Assembly: GCA_013036095.1 (NCBI GenBank)
Contig: JAAXCW010000001.1
Span: forward strand, 124,001-188,000
Origin: Vulcanimicrobiota bacterium
Lineage (GTDB): Bacteria > Vulcanimicrobiota > Vulcanimicrobiia > Vulcanimicrobiales > Vulcanimicrobiaceae
Length of the DNA stretch: 64,000 bases
Reading direction: 5' to 3'
Shown here: one piece after another, positions 43,834 to 52,141 of the stretch
Layout: every line of letters begins with the position of its first letter
How positions within the stretch are numbered: position 1 is the first letter of the stretch
Notes under the pieces: model-generated
Seen by the model: the letters and a program-made list of their open reading frames with translations, nothing else
Told to the model about the DNA's origin: nothing
Databases searched by the model: none
Program-made: the position numbers and the translations under genes

Positions 43834-44229
43834 ATGGGCGCCAAACTCGAGATCGGCCGCACGTACAGCAGGCAGAGCCGCGTCGAAGAGTGGATGACCG
43901 CAGAAAAAGCGGGCAACAAAGGCGTAGACGCCCTTTCGACCCCGACACTCGTTCAGCTGGTCGAAGAAGCCGCGATGGCGTGTGTCGCCCCCACGCTCGC
44001 CGAGGGCCAGGTGAGTCTGGCCACCCACATCGACCTCGAACATAAGTCGCCGGTGCCGGTCGGGTTCATCTTGAGGACCGAGGTCGAGGTCGTGCTGGTA
44101 GACGGCCCACGGGTCAGTTTCGCGGTCCGGGTCTTCGACGAACAGGAGGCCGTGGCCGAGGGAACCCACGAGCGTTACGTGATGGATCGAACAAAATTCC
44201 GCTCAAAGCTTGAAGAGAAGCTCACTTAA
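43834..44229 (+). CDS. Hotdog-fold thioesterase, fluoroacetyl-CoA thioesterase (FlK)-like
   Basis: 131 residues. After a short strand, STPTLVQLVEEAAMACVAPTL matches the FlK-type helix with Thr and Glu of the active site, and ATHIDLEHKSPVPVG carries the His and following Pro-Val-Gly. The family hydrolyses small acyl-CoAs; real substrates are usually unknown. The ATG at 43834 gives the expected MGAKLEIG start; a GTG seven codons upstream lies in a repeat arm. The gene stands alone. Confidence 0.75.
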   Translation: MGAKLEIGRTYSRQSRVEEWMTAEKAGNKGVDALSTPTLVQLVEEAAMACVAPTLAEGQVSLATHIDLEHKSPVPVGFILRTEVEVVLVDGPRVSFAVRVFDEQEAVAEGTHERYVMDRTKFRSKLEEKLT

Positions 44230-44280
44230 CGCTACCTTTATAAACGATGGGACCGGGCCCTGGGCGGGCTGGGCGGCAAA

Positions 44281-44464
44281 GGTAGCCGTGCAGCAAGCCC
44301 GTACTCGCTTATACTGAAGGGGGGGCAACCCGGCTCCCTGAAACGATTAGCTTTGCTTGTCCTTGGGTATCCCTGCGACGAAACCCACGCTTGGTTCGCG
44401 GCAGGAGGTACGGATAAGTCCGTGCCAGCCCAGGCAAACCGAGCTCCTCATTCTAGCTAGGAGG
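44281..44464 (+). promoter_or_regulatory. Long structured leader, candidate riboswitch (possibly c-di-AMP ydaO/yuaA-like)
   Basis: The 240 bases before the stalk-domain gene form an unusually ordered leader. It contains CGCTTATACTGAAGG, then GGGGGCAACCCGGCTCCCTGAAACG, TTGGGTATCCC, GCAGGAGGTACGGATAAGTCCGTGCC (hairpin ACGGA-TAAG-TCCGT) and AGCCCAGGC. At the end, CTCCT (44444-44448) can pair with the Shine-Dalgarno AGGAG (44459-44463). The G-rich CAACCC/CTGAA blocks and the GGTATCCC block recall c-di-AMP riboswitches, but I cannot align it with confidence; another class or a protein-binding leader is possible. A TATAAA at 44239-44244 could be its -10. Confidence 0.4.
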
Positions 44465-44469
44465 AAAAC

Positions 44470-45849
44470 TTGAAACGACTGAGCACCGGAGTCCTCGCCG
44501 CGTTGTTAACGGCCGGCTTGGGACTTAGCGCGGTGGCAGCTCCGTCGCAGCCTGGATCGCATGGAAACTTAGGAACCAACGTGGTCGCACAGGCTAGCCC
44601 GGCTCCGCCGCCGATGAACTTCGGTTCCCCGCCGTCCGGCCAAATTCCGATTCTCTATAACGATCATCACGTTTACGCAAAACCGGACGAGCTCAAACAG
44701 GGCCGCGTACTGGCAGCGCTAGTGCGTGGTGGTACCATTCTCATTCCATTACGTTCGATGTTCGAGCAAATGGGCGCAACGGTCGCATACGACCCTGCTT
44801 CTAAAACGGTCGACGTCACCAAGCCCGGCTCGGACGTAAAAGTGACCGTCGGCAAACCCGAGGTCGTGATCAATGGCGAAACGCGTCCACTCGACGTGCC
44901 GCCCGAGATCTACCAAGGACACGTCGTCGTTCCGGTCCGCGTCATATCTGAAGGTATGGGCGCTTACGTGCAATGGGTTCCGGACAAACGTCTGGTTGTA
45001 GTCCGCTACATACCGCCGACGCCGCCTCCGACCCCGGTTCCGGCCACGCCGGCGCCGTCGCCCGTACCCACACCGACACCTGTGCCGCCGCCGTACATGG
45101 ACCACTTCATCGCCGGTGACTACATCATTTCGCCGAAGGTGTACAACGAGTTCAGCCCGGGCAACACCGGTACGAACACGCAAGGTGGTTTCTCGTATCG
45201 TCTACACGGCGCATGGGAGTTCAATCTCCTCAACCTGCCGTGGATGATCGAAGGCGACTACCGGCAATTCAACTATCCGCACAATCAGGGCGTCAACACG
45301 ACGGCTGCTAACGCCTTCCAAGTCTGCGACGGCCTTGGCGGACACGCGGCACCCGGAGACACGGGTTGCGTGACCACGATCGGCAGACAATCCGCAACCT
45401 TCATTCCGGCATTCATCGCTCGCGAATACACGGGCGATGCGCGTGTGGGCCTCAAGGTTATGGATCCGCGCATCTACATCGGCATCGGTTACCTGTGGAA
45501 ATCCAGTAATTACGGATATCCGCACCTTGGTAACTTTGGCGTCGGTTTAGAGAAACTGCCTGACCTCAACGAAGGCTTCACGTGGTACGGCAGCTTCTAC
45601 TACTATCCGAACGTGCAAGGCAACGGCACGACGTGTATCGCGGCGAACGGCTGCGTACCGCCTGGCGTACCCTTCACGCTCGCGTACAACGTCTATCGCT
45701 GGGATATCGGCGGTGCGTTTACGTTCGGACCGAACGTTCCGGTCTTCATCGAGTTCGGCTTCCTTGGAAGCAACGGCAAGAACAAGACCAACGCCCCGAG
45801 CGACTACAGCTACACCGGCGCATACGGTGGGCTAGGTCTGAAGTTCTAA
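44470..45849 (+). CDS. Secreted stalk-domain (copper amine oxidase N-like) protein with C-terminal barrel-like domain
   Basis: 459 residues from a TTG behind AGGAGG. A signal peptide ends near AVAA. Residues about 60-175 are the stalk fold (ILIPLRSMFEQMGATVAYDP, VVVPVRVISEGMGAYVQW). A Pro/Thr-rich linker (PTPPPTPVPATPAPSP) follows. The C-terminal 240 residues alternate aromatic and polar strands and end GLGLKF, a terminal Phe as in outer-membrane barrels. A cell-envelope structural or porin-like role is inferred. Expression is probably governed by the leader at 44281, and the gene ends in a strong terminator. Confidence 0.8.
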   Translation: MKRLSTGVLAALLTAGLGLSAVAAPSQPGSHGNLGTNVVAQASPAPPPMNFGSPPSGQIPILYNDHHVYAKPDELKQGRVLAALVRGGTILIPLRSMFEQMGATVAYDPASKTVDVTKPGSDVKVTVGKPEVVINGETRPLDVPPEIYQGHVVVPVRVISEGMGAYVQWVPDKRLVVVRYIPPTPPPTPVPATPAPSPVPTPTPVPPPYMDHFIAGDYIISPKVYNEFSPGNTGTNTQGGFSYRLHGAWEFNLLNLPWMIEGDYRQFNYPHNQGVNTTAANAFQVCDGLGGHAAPGDTGCVTTIGRQSATFIPAFIAREYTGDARVGLKVMDPRIYIGIGYLWKSSNYGYPHLGNFGVGLEKLPDLNEGFTWYGSFYYYPNVQGNGTTCIAANGCVPPGVPFTLAYNVYRWDIGGAFTFGPNVPVFIEFGFLGSNGKNKTNAPSDYSYTGAYGGLGLKF

Positions 45850-45873
45850 TCTCGTAAGAGATCTAGAAGAGAA

Positions 45874-45905
45874 AGAGCCCCGGCGACAGCCGGGGCTCTT
45901 TTGTT
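45874..45905 (+). terminator. Rho-independent terminator
   Basis: AAGAGCCCCGGC (45874-45885), loop GACA, GCCGGGGCTCTT (45890-45901), then TTTGTT. It is a perfect 12-base GC-rich stem with a T-rich tail, 24 bases after the stalk-domain gene. Confidence 0.93.
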
Positions 45906-45927
45906 AGGCGCTCGGTCTAACTTGGTG

Positions 45928-46015
45928 TCATCCTGAACTCGTCATCCTGAACTTGTCATCCTGAGCCTGTCATCCTGAGTAGAGTTCGCACTGCGAACTC
46001 GTTGTCGAAGGACGA
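45928..46015. repeat. Interspersed palindromic repeat, family 1, copy with four 14-base tandem units
   Basis: Units begin GTCATCCTGA at 45928, 45942, 45956 and 45970, spaced 14 bases. The last continues GTCATCCTGAGTA, then hairpin GAGTTCGCA-C-TGCGAACTC (45983-46001), then GTTGTCGAAGGACG. It lies between the terminator at 45874 and the 3' end of the gene at 46073. CGAAAAAAC and GTTTTTTTCG just after it form a weak A/T stem. Confidence 0.85.
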
Positions 46016-46072
46016 AAAAAACATGGACGTTTTTTTCGAGCGGTTGCCGGACGCCCCAGCGCATACGAAGTG

Positions 46073-46972
46073 TCAACGTTTCCTTATAGATAGGCGGAGT
46101 GGCGTGGGAGCCGGTGATGGCGTTAGCGACGGATGTACCGACCGTAACGGCGTCGGTGTGAGCAAACCCGTCGGCAACGGTACGGGCGAACCGTGCGCGG
46201 TCGGTAGGCCGCTCGGCAGTGCGGTCGGCAGTGCGCTCGGTCCTATAGTCGGAATCGGCGTTGGCGACGGCGTCGGCGGAATCGGCGTATAGCACGGAAC
46301 CGGCAGAACTTCTACGATCGGCTGTCCCGGAGCCGGACTCGGCGTTGCTGCAGGAAGGGGCGAAGGCGACGGACTCGGCGTCGGCGGCGGACGGCGGCCG
46401 CCCGGCGACTGCGTCGGCACGGGCGACGGGCACGGCTGCGGCTCCATGAAATAGTGCTCGGTAAATCCGATGAGATCTTTCTTGATCAGTTTCCCGTAAT
46501 AGCTCGAGGGAAAGCGCTGTTCGATAATGTGCAGATACTGCCAGGCTTTGGTCTGGCCGGGCTGCGTCCAGACTTTTCGGTACATCGCGTACGCCAGGAA
46601 ATAGGAACGGGCGAGCTGAGGGTCTTTCGGATAACGGTTGGCCCACCCGCGCAACGCGTCTTCAGCGAAATCGACCTGTGAAATGATGTGTGAATCGGTC
46701 GTGTATGCGCCGGCGCGGATGGACTCGTCGCGGAACGTGTTGTTGATTCCCAGATAGCTCAATTTGAGCCGCCCGAAATACTCGTCTCCCGGCGCGGAGA
46801 CTTTCATCATGTCGAGCTGGTGCTGCCGGAATTTCGAAACCGCCGGTGGCTTTGGCCCTTGACGGGCCGGTTTCGCCGGCGGTTTCGATGTCGGCGCCGC
46901 TGCTACGGAGCCGAGAATGCAAGCTGCCGCTGTGGCAGCTAAAAGAGATGTTGTGGTGGAGCGTCTCTTCAT
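46073..46972 (-). CDS. Secreted protein of unknown family with Pro-rich C-terminal half
   Basis: 299 residues. A signal peptide (MKRRSTTTSLLAATAAACILGSVAAAP) is followed by a helical domain: PGDEYFGRLKLSYLGINNTFRDE, then ALRGWANRYPKDPQLARSYFLAYAMYRKVW. The last 130 residues are Pro/Ser/Thr-rich repeats (TPSPSPSPLP, PTALPSGLPT) ending LRLSIRKR. It is a paralog of the adjacent 46989-47450 product, which lacks the Pro-rich part. The tail suggests wall- or membrane-spanning spacing. I recognise no known domain. The ATG at 46972 follows the paralog's stop by 16 bases. Confidence 0.75.
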   Translation of the reverse strand: MKRRSTTTSLLAATAAACILGSVAAAPTSKPPAKPARQGPKPPAVSKFRQHQLDMMKVSAPGDEYFGRLKLSYLGINNTFRDESIRAGAYTTDSHIISQVDFAEDALRGWANRYPKDPQLARSYFLAYAMYRKVWTQPGQTKAWQYLHIIEQRFPSSYYGKLIKKDLIGFTEHYFMEPQPCPSPVPTQSPGGRRPPPTPSPSPSPLPAATPSPAPGQPIVEVLPVPCYTPIPPTPSPTPIPTIGPSALPTALPSGLPTAHGSPVPLPTGLLTPTPLRSVHPSLTPSPAPTPLRLSIRKR

Positions 46973-46988
46973 CACCCGTCAGGTTCGC

Positions 46989-47450
46989 TTACTTCAGAGC
47001 GCTTCCCACCTCGGTTTGCGCGACGTTGCAGAACGGCGAGCTGTGATAGCGGCTGACCAGCCAGTGCAGCGCGCTCACGGCCTTGACGTGCCCGCCGGCG
47101 GTATGGATCTTCGCGTACACGTGCGTCAGTTGATAGACGCTGCGTGCGAGCCACGGGTCGGCCGGATACTTGGCTTCCCAATCGCGGATCGCGTTTTCAA
47201 CGAAAAGCGCGGTTCCTAACGCGCTGGCCCCAGCGTCCGGGGAATAGGTCAAACGCTGGTCGAGGTCGCGCAGTTCGTTGCGGATGCCGAGAATGCTCAT
47301 CTTCAAACGGCCGAAATATTCGTCGGCCGGTGCGACTCGCGACGTAAATCTAGCCATCGCTATATGCGTGGCCGAAAATGCGGGCTGCGGCGCGGTAAAC
47401 GCCAACAGCGAAAAGGCTGTTAGGATAAACAGAAAGCGATGTAAGCGCAT
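46989..47450 (-). CDS. Secreted protein of unknown family, short paralog
   Basis: 153 residues from the ATG at 47450, 8 bases after AAGGAG. The signal peptide is MRLHRFLFILTAFSLLAFTAPQPAFS. The mature part, PADEYFGRLKMSILGIRNELRDL then AIRDWEAKYPADPWLARSVYQLTHVYAKI, matches the helical domain of the downstream paralog over about 110 residues. The shared DEYFGRLK-x-S-x-LGI-x-N motif defines the pair. The function is unknown; secretion and an all-alpha fold are inferred. Confidence 0.75.
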   Translation of the reverse strand: MRLHRFLFILTAFSLLAFTAPQPAFSATHIAMARFTSRVAPADEYFGRLKMSILGIRNELRDLDQRLTYSPDAGASALGTALFVENAIRDWEAKYPADPWLARSVYQLTHVYAKIHTAGGHVKAVSALHWLVSRYHSSPFCNVAQTEVGSALK

Positions 47451-47575
47451 AGCGCCGCTCCTTTTTTCTCTCCCCAACCATGCTTCGGCCGCAGTTCGTC
47501 TGCCTATTAGCCGCTTACGTTCCTCTCCAAGCGAACAGGAAGGGTGGCCACGGCTGCAAACACCCTTGCTGCACC

Positions 47576-48838
47576 ATGAATCGCCGTCGAATGACGATCT
47601 CAGCGATCCAACTCTTAGCTCACGATCGCGCTTCGCTGCCGCGGGCGTGGCCGCCAATCGCGCAGCGCATTACCGACGCGGCGAAGGCGGGTGCGCAGCT
47701 CGTCGTGCTGCCGGAGGGAACGCTTCCGGCTTACGTGCTCGGGCGGCGGCCGTTTGGCGGAGCGGAGATCGCGGAGGCACTGGCCGATTGCGGCAATTTG
47801 GCGCGCGGCTTCAAGATCGTGCTCGTCGTCGGCGCGGCGCGCGAACACGAAGGCCGCGTGTACAATAGCGCGATCGTCTTCGATGCTGACGGCGAGATTG
47901 CGGGCAGCGCCGACAAGCATTTCCTCTGGCACTTCGACCGCCAATGGTTCGCACCGGCCGAGCAGCTTCAGCCGGTTCGGACGTCGCTGGGCAACCTGGG
48001 CGTTCTGATCTGCGCAGACGGCCGGATTCCTACGATCGCTCGGACGCTGGTCGATCGCGGCGCCGAGATGTTGGTGATGCCGACGGCTTGGGTGACCAGC
48101 GGTCGTGACCCCGGCAATTTGGAGAACATTCAAGCCGATCTGCTGGCACGAGTGCGCGCACGTGAAAACGGCGTTCCGTTCATTGCCGCCAATAAGTGCG
48201 GCGTCGAGTTGCAGTGCGTCGCATATTGCGGGAAGAGCCAGATCGTTTCCGCCGACGGGACCGTCGCGGCAATGGCCGGCGAAACGGAGCCCGCGATCGT
48301 TTCTGCCGAGGTCGAGGTTGGCGGAGCGCAGCCGCTGCGCGCAAGCGAAGTCCGCGTGCCTTCGAGTGCCGCGCGAAACGAACGCTCGATGCGGCTGGCG
48401 CTTTCGGTTGATGAATCTTTTGCGGGCAATCGCGAGCTGCTGGGCATTTTGGAAGCTGACGCGATGCTCACTCCGGCAACCGCCGCCGGACACGCCGTTT
48501 GCGTTTCAGACGACGTCGTCCGCGACCCGGGAGGCCTCTCGGAGTACAGGCTTGCGGGCGTCGACTTGGCCGCGTGGACGACGCACAGCGACGACGGTTG
48601 GCAAATGAGTTTCGCGCGAGCTCGCGCGATCGAACTGCACATGTACCTCGTCGTGTTCGATCTGAAGGCCGGACGAGCATATGCCGTCGATCCGGATGGC
48701 CAGATCGTTTGCGGCACGTTTGATAAGTACAAAGTCGCGAGTTTTACATTTGACCCCGCGCGAACTTCTCAAACGCTCGTCGCTCCCGGAACCGACGTCC
48801 TCGCCGGACTCGAACGCGCGCATGCTCACGCGCGTTAG
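47576..48838 (+). CDS. Carbon-nitrogen hydrolase (nitrilase superfamily) with a second, degenerate half-domain
   Basis: 420 residues. Catalytic Glu47 (VVLPEGTLP), Lys114 (SADKHFLWHF) and Cys146 (VLICADGR) are intact. Family members hydrolyse amides or nitriles through a thioester. After about residue 270 a further 150 residues continue (LAAWTTHSDDGWQMSFARARAIELHMYLVVFD, AYAVDPDGQIVCGTF). This resembles the C-terminal half of another nitrilase domain without a catalytic Cys. An ATG at 47591 is an alternative start. The 3' end overlaps the beta-propeller gene by 17 bases. Confidence 0.82.
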   Translation: MNRRRMTISAIQLLAHDRASLPRAWPPIAQRITDAAKAGAQLVVLPEGTLPAYVLGRRPFGGAEIAEALADCGNLARGFKIVLVVGAAREHEGRVYNSAIVFDADGEIAGSADKHFLWHFDRQWFAPAEQLQPVRTSLGNLGVLICADGRIPTIARTLVDRGAEMLVMPTAWVTSGRDPGNLENIQADLLARVRARENGVPFIAANKCGVELQCVAYCGKSQIVSADGTVAAMAGETEPAIVSAEVEVGGAQPLRASEVRVPSSAARNERSMRLALSVDESFAGNRELLGILEADAMLTPATAAGHAVCVSDDVVRDPGGLSEYRLAGVDLAAWTTHSDDGWQMSFARARAIELHMYLVVFDLKAGRAYAVDPDGQIVCGTFDKYKVASFTFDPARTSQTLVAPGTDVLAGLERAHAHAR

Positions 48839-50033
48839 CGCGATCGCTTTTCTCTTTCTGCTCGGAACGGCACCGCACCGCGCGCCGCAAACGACCGGTA
48901 CGTTCCGGCTGCACGTACCCGCCGGGTCATATTTTTCCGGCAGCCGCGTGCATATTTCCGCAGAGGGTGTGAGCGGCCCGTATACCCTCGCTATCTTGGG
49001 GCCGGGGAAAATCGATCGCGATACATTTATCGCGCCGCAAATGAAGCAGGCCACGTGGAGCACGATCGTCGGCGCATCTTCGTCCGCCGTCGCGTTTGCG
49101 GCGATCCGCACCGTTCCGCCACCCACCTCCGAGCATCTCATCGCGGTTGCAACGTACCGCGGCGGCATCGCGCTCCACGACGAGCGCACGTTCGCAACGC
49201 TTGGAAATTTCGCCATCGCGGGGGCGCCGGCCGACGTGGCCTTTCTTCCGAACGGCTCCATCGTAACGGCCGACACGGATGGCGACACCCTGACGCGCAT
49301 CGACCGCACTCCGTGGAGTATCTCGAATATTTCCGGAGTGGAGAACGGGAATGAAATTGCGGTCGACGCCGGCGGCAACATCTTCGTGAGCGACCGCGAC
49401 GTGCAAGGCCAAGGCGCGCTTACCCGCATCACGCCGGCCGGAACGGTGACGCGCGTCACGACCGGTGTCACGGCCGAAGGCCTCGCGTTGGATTCGGCCC
49501 GGCATACCGCATACGTCAGCAACGTTAATGATAATTCGATCGCCGCCGTAGATACGCAATCGATGCGTGTGCTGCAAAAAATTCCGGCGGTGGAGCGTCC
49601 GTTCGGCATCGCGCTCGACGAACGCGGGCGCCGGCTTTTTGTCGTCTCCAACGCCAGCCCGTCGATGACGCCCGGCGGCGGCTTTGTCGCGGCGATCGCT
49701 TTGAATGGCCCATCGCCACACGTGGTCATGCGCAGCCCGCACCTAAAGTTTCCGGTCGGCGCGGCGTTCGATCCGCGAACGAATCGCGTCTTCGTCACCG
49801 ACGAAGCGGCCGACGTCGTCTACGTATTGCACGCGGCGACGCTGCGCCCGGCTATCGCGCCGCTGCAAACGTGCTCGACGCCCTGGCGGCCGCGCATTTC
49901 GGGCGATCGCCTCTACATTCCGTGCGCGCGCGAAGATCGCGTGGACGTCTTTTCGCTGGTAACGCTAAAGCGCGTGCGCGGCGCGCCCTTTCCAACGAGC
50001 GGATACCCGCTCAGCGTCGCAACGTGGCATTAA
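48822..50033 (+). CDS. Secreted YncE/NHL-like beta-propeller protein
   Basis: 403 residues with a signal peptide (MLTRVSAIAFLFLLGTAP). A short beta domain is followed by propeller blades such as LAGAPADVAFLPNGSIVTADTDGDTLTRID, GNEIAVDAGGNIFVSDRD, AEGLALDSARHTAYVSNVNDNSIAAVD and RPFGIALDERGRRLFVVSN. It is likely periplasmic or extracellular, for ligand or surface binding; no catalytic motif is visible. It is coupled on both sides to the nitrilase-like and glycosidase genes. Confidence 0.8.
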   Translation: MLTRVSAIAFLFLLGTAPHRAPQTTGTFRLHVPAGSYFSGSRVHISAEGVSGPYTLAILGPGKIDRDTFIAPQMKQATWSTIVGASSSAVAFAAIRTVPPPTSEHLIAVATYRGGIALHDERTFATLGNFAIAGAPADVAFLPNGSIVTADTDGDTLTRIDRTPWSISNISGVENGNEIAVDAGGNIFVSDRDVQGQGALTRITPAGTVTRVTTGVTAEGLALDSARHTAYVSNVNDNSIAAVDTQSMRVLQKIPAVERPFGIALDERGRRLFVVSNASPSMTPGGGFVAAIALNGPSPHVVMRSPHLKFPVGAAFDPRTNRVFVTDEAADVVYVLHAATLRPAIAPLQTCSTPWRPRISGDRLYIPCAREDRVDVFSLVTLKRVRGAPFPTSGYPLSVATWH

Positions 50034-52132
50034 TTGCGGCGGTCGCGCTGGCCGCGCTCTTACCGCATGCGCCGCATCCCGCGGAGCCTTTTCCGCGCAT
50101 CTTGACCGATGCCGAAACGATCAGTGAAGTCGCTCCGGGCGTAGCTTATGGTGACTACGAAATGCTGACCGCCGACGGTCCGCTCTCCGTCCATGTCGTC
50201 GCCATCGACCTCGCGGAGCCGACGGTTCGCCTGGGGGCGATGCTCGCGCAAGACCACCTGGTTTCGCAAGGCGAAACGGTTTCGTCGATGGCACGGCGCA
50301 GCGGCGCGGTCGCCGGCGTCAACGGCGACTACTTCGACATCAACCAAACCAATGAGCCGCTCAACATTCTCGTGCAGAACGGACGCTTGGAACGCATGCC
50401 TTCGCAGCGCTGGGCGGTTGCCATCGACGGCAAGAAAACTCCGCGCTTCGCCGAGTTTTCGATCGCAGCCGCCGCCCAAATCGGGACGACGAGCGTGCCG
50501 CTTCGCGCGATCAACGAATGGCCACCAGGCCACGTCGTGCTCATGACGCCGGAGTTCGGGGCGTTACGCCCTGCGGCCAACGTCACCGAGGTGCATCTGC
50601 AGCCCGTCGGCGGCGTGCCACCATTTGCGACGTATCGCGTTACCGGCATCGCGGATAACTCCGTGGCGCAGCCCGCGGGCTATTACTTGTCGATCGGTCC
50701 GACCGCCTACGGAACATTTCCGCTCCCAAATCCGGGCGACGCGATCGCGATAACCTCCAACGCGGATGCGGCGTTGGCCGGCGTGGAAACGGCGATCGGC
50801 GGCGGTCCGCTGCTCGTGCGGGGCGGCCGCTGGTATACCGATCCCGATGGCCCCTCGGGCGGCGAGTTTGCAACGCACGTACCGGCCTCGGGAGTTGCAG
50901 CAACAAGCGACGGACGTCTGCTCTTCTTCCAGATTGACGGCCGGCAGCCGGATCGTTCGATCGGCGTGTTGCAAACACAACTCGCCGCGCTCATGATCGC
51001 GTTCGGCGCGGATACCGGTATGGAGTTCGACGGCGGCGGAAGCTCGACGATCGTGGCGCGTTTACCGGGAAATCCGAGCGCCGGCGTTCTGAACGCTCCG
51101 TCCGACGGAACCGAACGCAGCGTTGCAGACGGTTTCTTCGTCTATAGCGATGCGCCGAACGGGCCGCCGGCGCGCGTCATCGCGTGGCCACAAACCGTTC
51201 GCGCATTTCCCGGTGCGAATGTCACGCTGCGCTTCGCGACAATCGATCGCGCAGACCGTCCCGTTTCAGATGCGAACGCCACGCGCGTCGTCGTCAGGCC
51301 GGGAAACTTGGGAAGATTCGCGGACGGTCAATTCAAAGCCGGAAGCCGCGCCGGCAGCGGCGTGTTGCAAGTGCGGCGCGGAACGATGAGATTGAACGTT
51401 CCGGTGACCGTAACGACCCAGATCGCGCGCACGCGAATCGTACCGCTCGACCCGGTTCTCACACCCGGCGGCAACGTCCGGCTGTCGATCCTCGCCTTCG
51501 ATCGCGAAGGCTTTCCGATTGCATTGCCGCCCGCGCTTCCTTGGCGCGCGCAAAACGGCGCGATCGACGATTCGGGAAATTTCCGCGCCGGTAAAACCGA
51601 CGCAACCATAACCTTACAACTCGGATCCTACCTCGCGACGGAGCGCGTCATGGTCGGGGAACACGAAGAGCCTCTCTCACTTGCCTCAGCCGTGTTTGCC
51701 ACCGCGCCGCGAGGCAACCCCGGGCAACTCGTGCCCGACCCGGATCCCGCATGCAAAGAATGCCTGATTCTACGCTACGATTTCACCGGAGCCGAACGGG
51801 CCGCGTACGCCGACGCATCGATTCCCTTACCGCAGCGCGCGCTCGCCATCAGCGCGGAGATCAACGGCGACGGAAACGGCGAAGTGCTGCGCATCGCGGT
51901 CAACAATGCGATCAACGAGCGCTTTATGTATACGATCGCACACATCGACTGGCACGGCTGGCGGCGCGTGCAATTCCGCTTTCCATCCGAGCTGCCGCAG
52001 CCGCTCACGTTCAAGGCCATCTACGCGATCAATCGAGTCGGCTCGGAAAATCCGGTAACCACCGCCGGCGCGGTCGGCATCCGCAAGGTGCGGCTAACGC
52101 TGGCAGGCGGCTCCGAACAGCCCCCCAAATAG
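50024..52132 (+). CDS. Secreted phosphodiester glycosidase (NAGPA/DUF2233 family)
   Basis: 702 residues from the GTG at 50024, 10 bases inside the propeller gene. Signal peptide is MALIAAVALAALLPHAPHPA. The catalytic domain (to about residue 370) has AGVNGDYFDINQTNEPLNILVQNG and the hallmark MEFDGGGSSTIVARLPG. Ig-like segments and a C-terminal beta-rich domain (DFTGAERAAYADASIPL...) follow. Characterised relatives remove N-acetylglucosamine from a phosphodiester, including exopolysaccharide-linked sugars. An envelope-glycan role is inferred. Confidence 0.85.
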   Translation: MALIAAVALAALLPHAPHPAEPFPRILTDAETISEVAPGVAYGDYEMLTADGPLSVHVVAIDLAEPTVRLGAMLAQDHLVSQGETVSSMARRSGAVAGVNGDYFDINQTNEPLNILVQNGRLERMPSQRWAVAIDGKKTPRFAEFSIAAAAQIGTTSVPLRAINEWPPGHVVLMTPEFGALRPAANVTEVHLQPVGGVPPFATYRVTGIADNSVAQPAGYYLSIGPTAYGTFPLPNPGDAIAITSNADAALAGVETAIGGGPLLVRGGRWYTDPDGPSGGEFATHVPASGVAATSDGRLLFFQIDGRQPDRSIGVLQTQLAALMIAFGADTGMEFDGGGSSTIVARLPGNPSAGVLNAPSDGTERSVADGFFVYSDAPNGPPARVIAWPQTVRAFPGANVTLRFATIDRADRPVSDANATRVVVRPGNLGRFADGQFKAGSRAGSGVLQVRRGTMRLNVPVTVTTQIARTRIVPLDPVLTPGGNVRLSILAFDREGFPIALPPALPWRAQNGAIDDSGNFRAGKTDATITLQLGSYLATERVMVGEHEEPLSLASAVFATAPRGNPGQLVPDPDPACKECLILRYDFTGAERAAYADASIPLPQRALAISAEINGDGNGEVLRIAVNNAINERFMYTIAHIDWHGWRRVQFRFPSELPQPLTFKAIYAINRVGSENPVTTAGAVGIRKVRLTLAGGSEQPPK

Positions 52133-52141
52133 CGCGAACGC

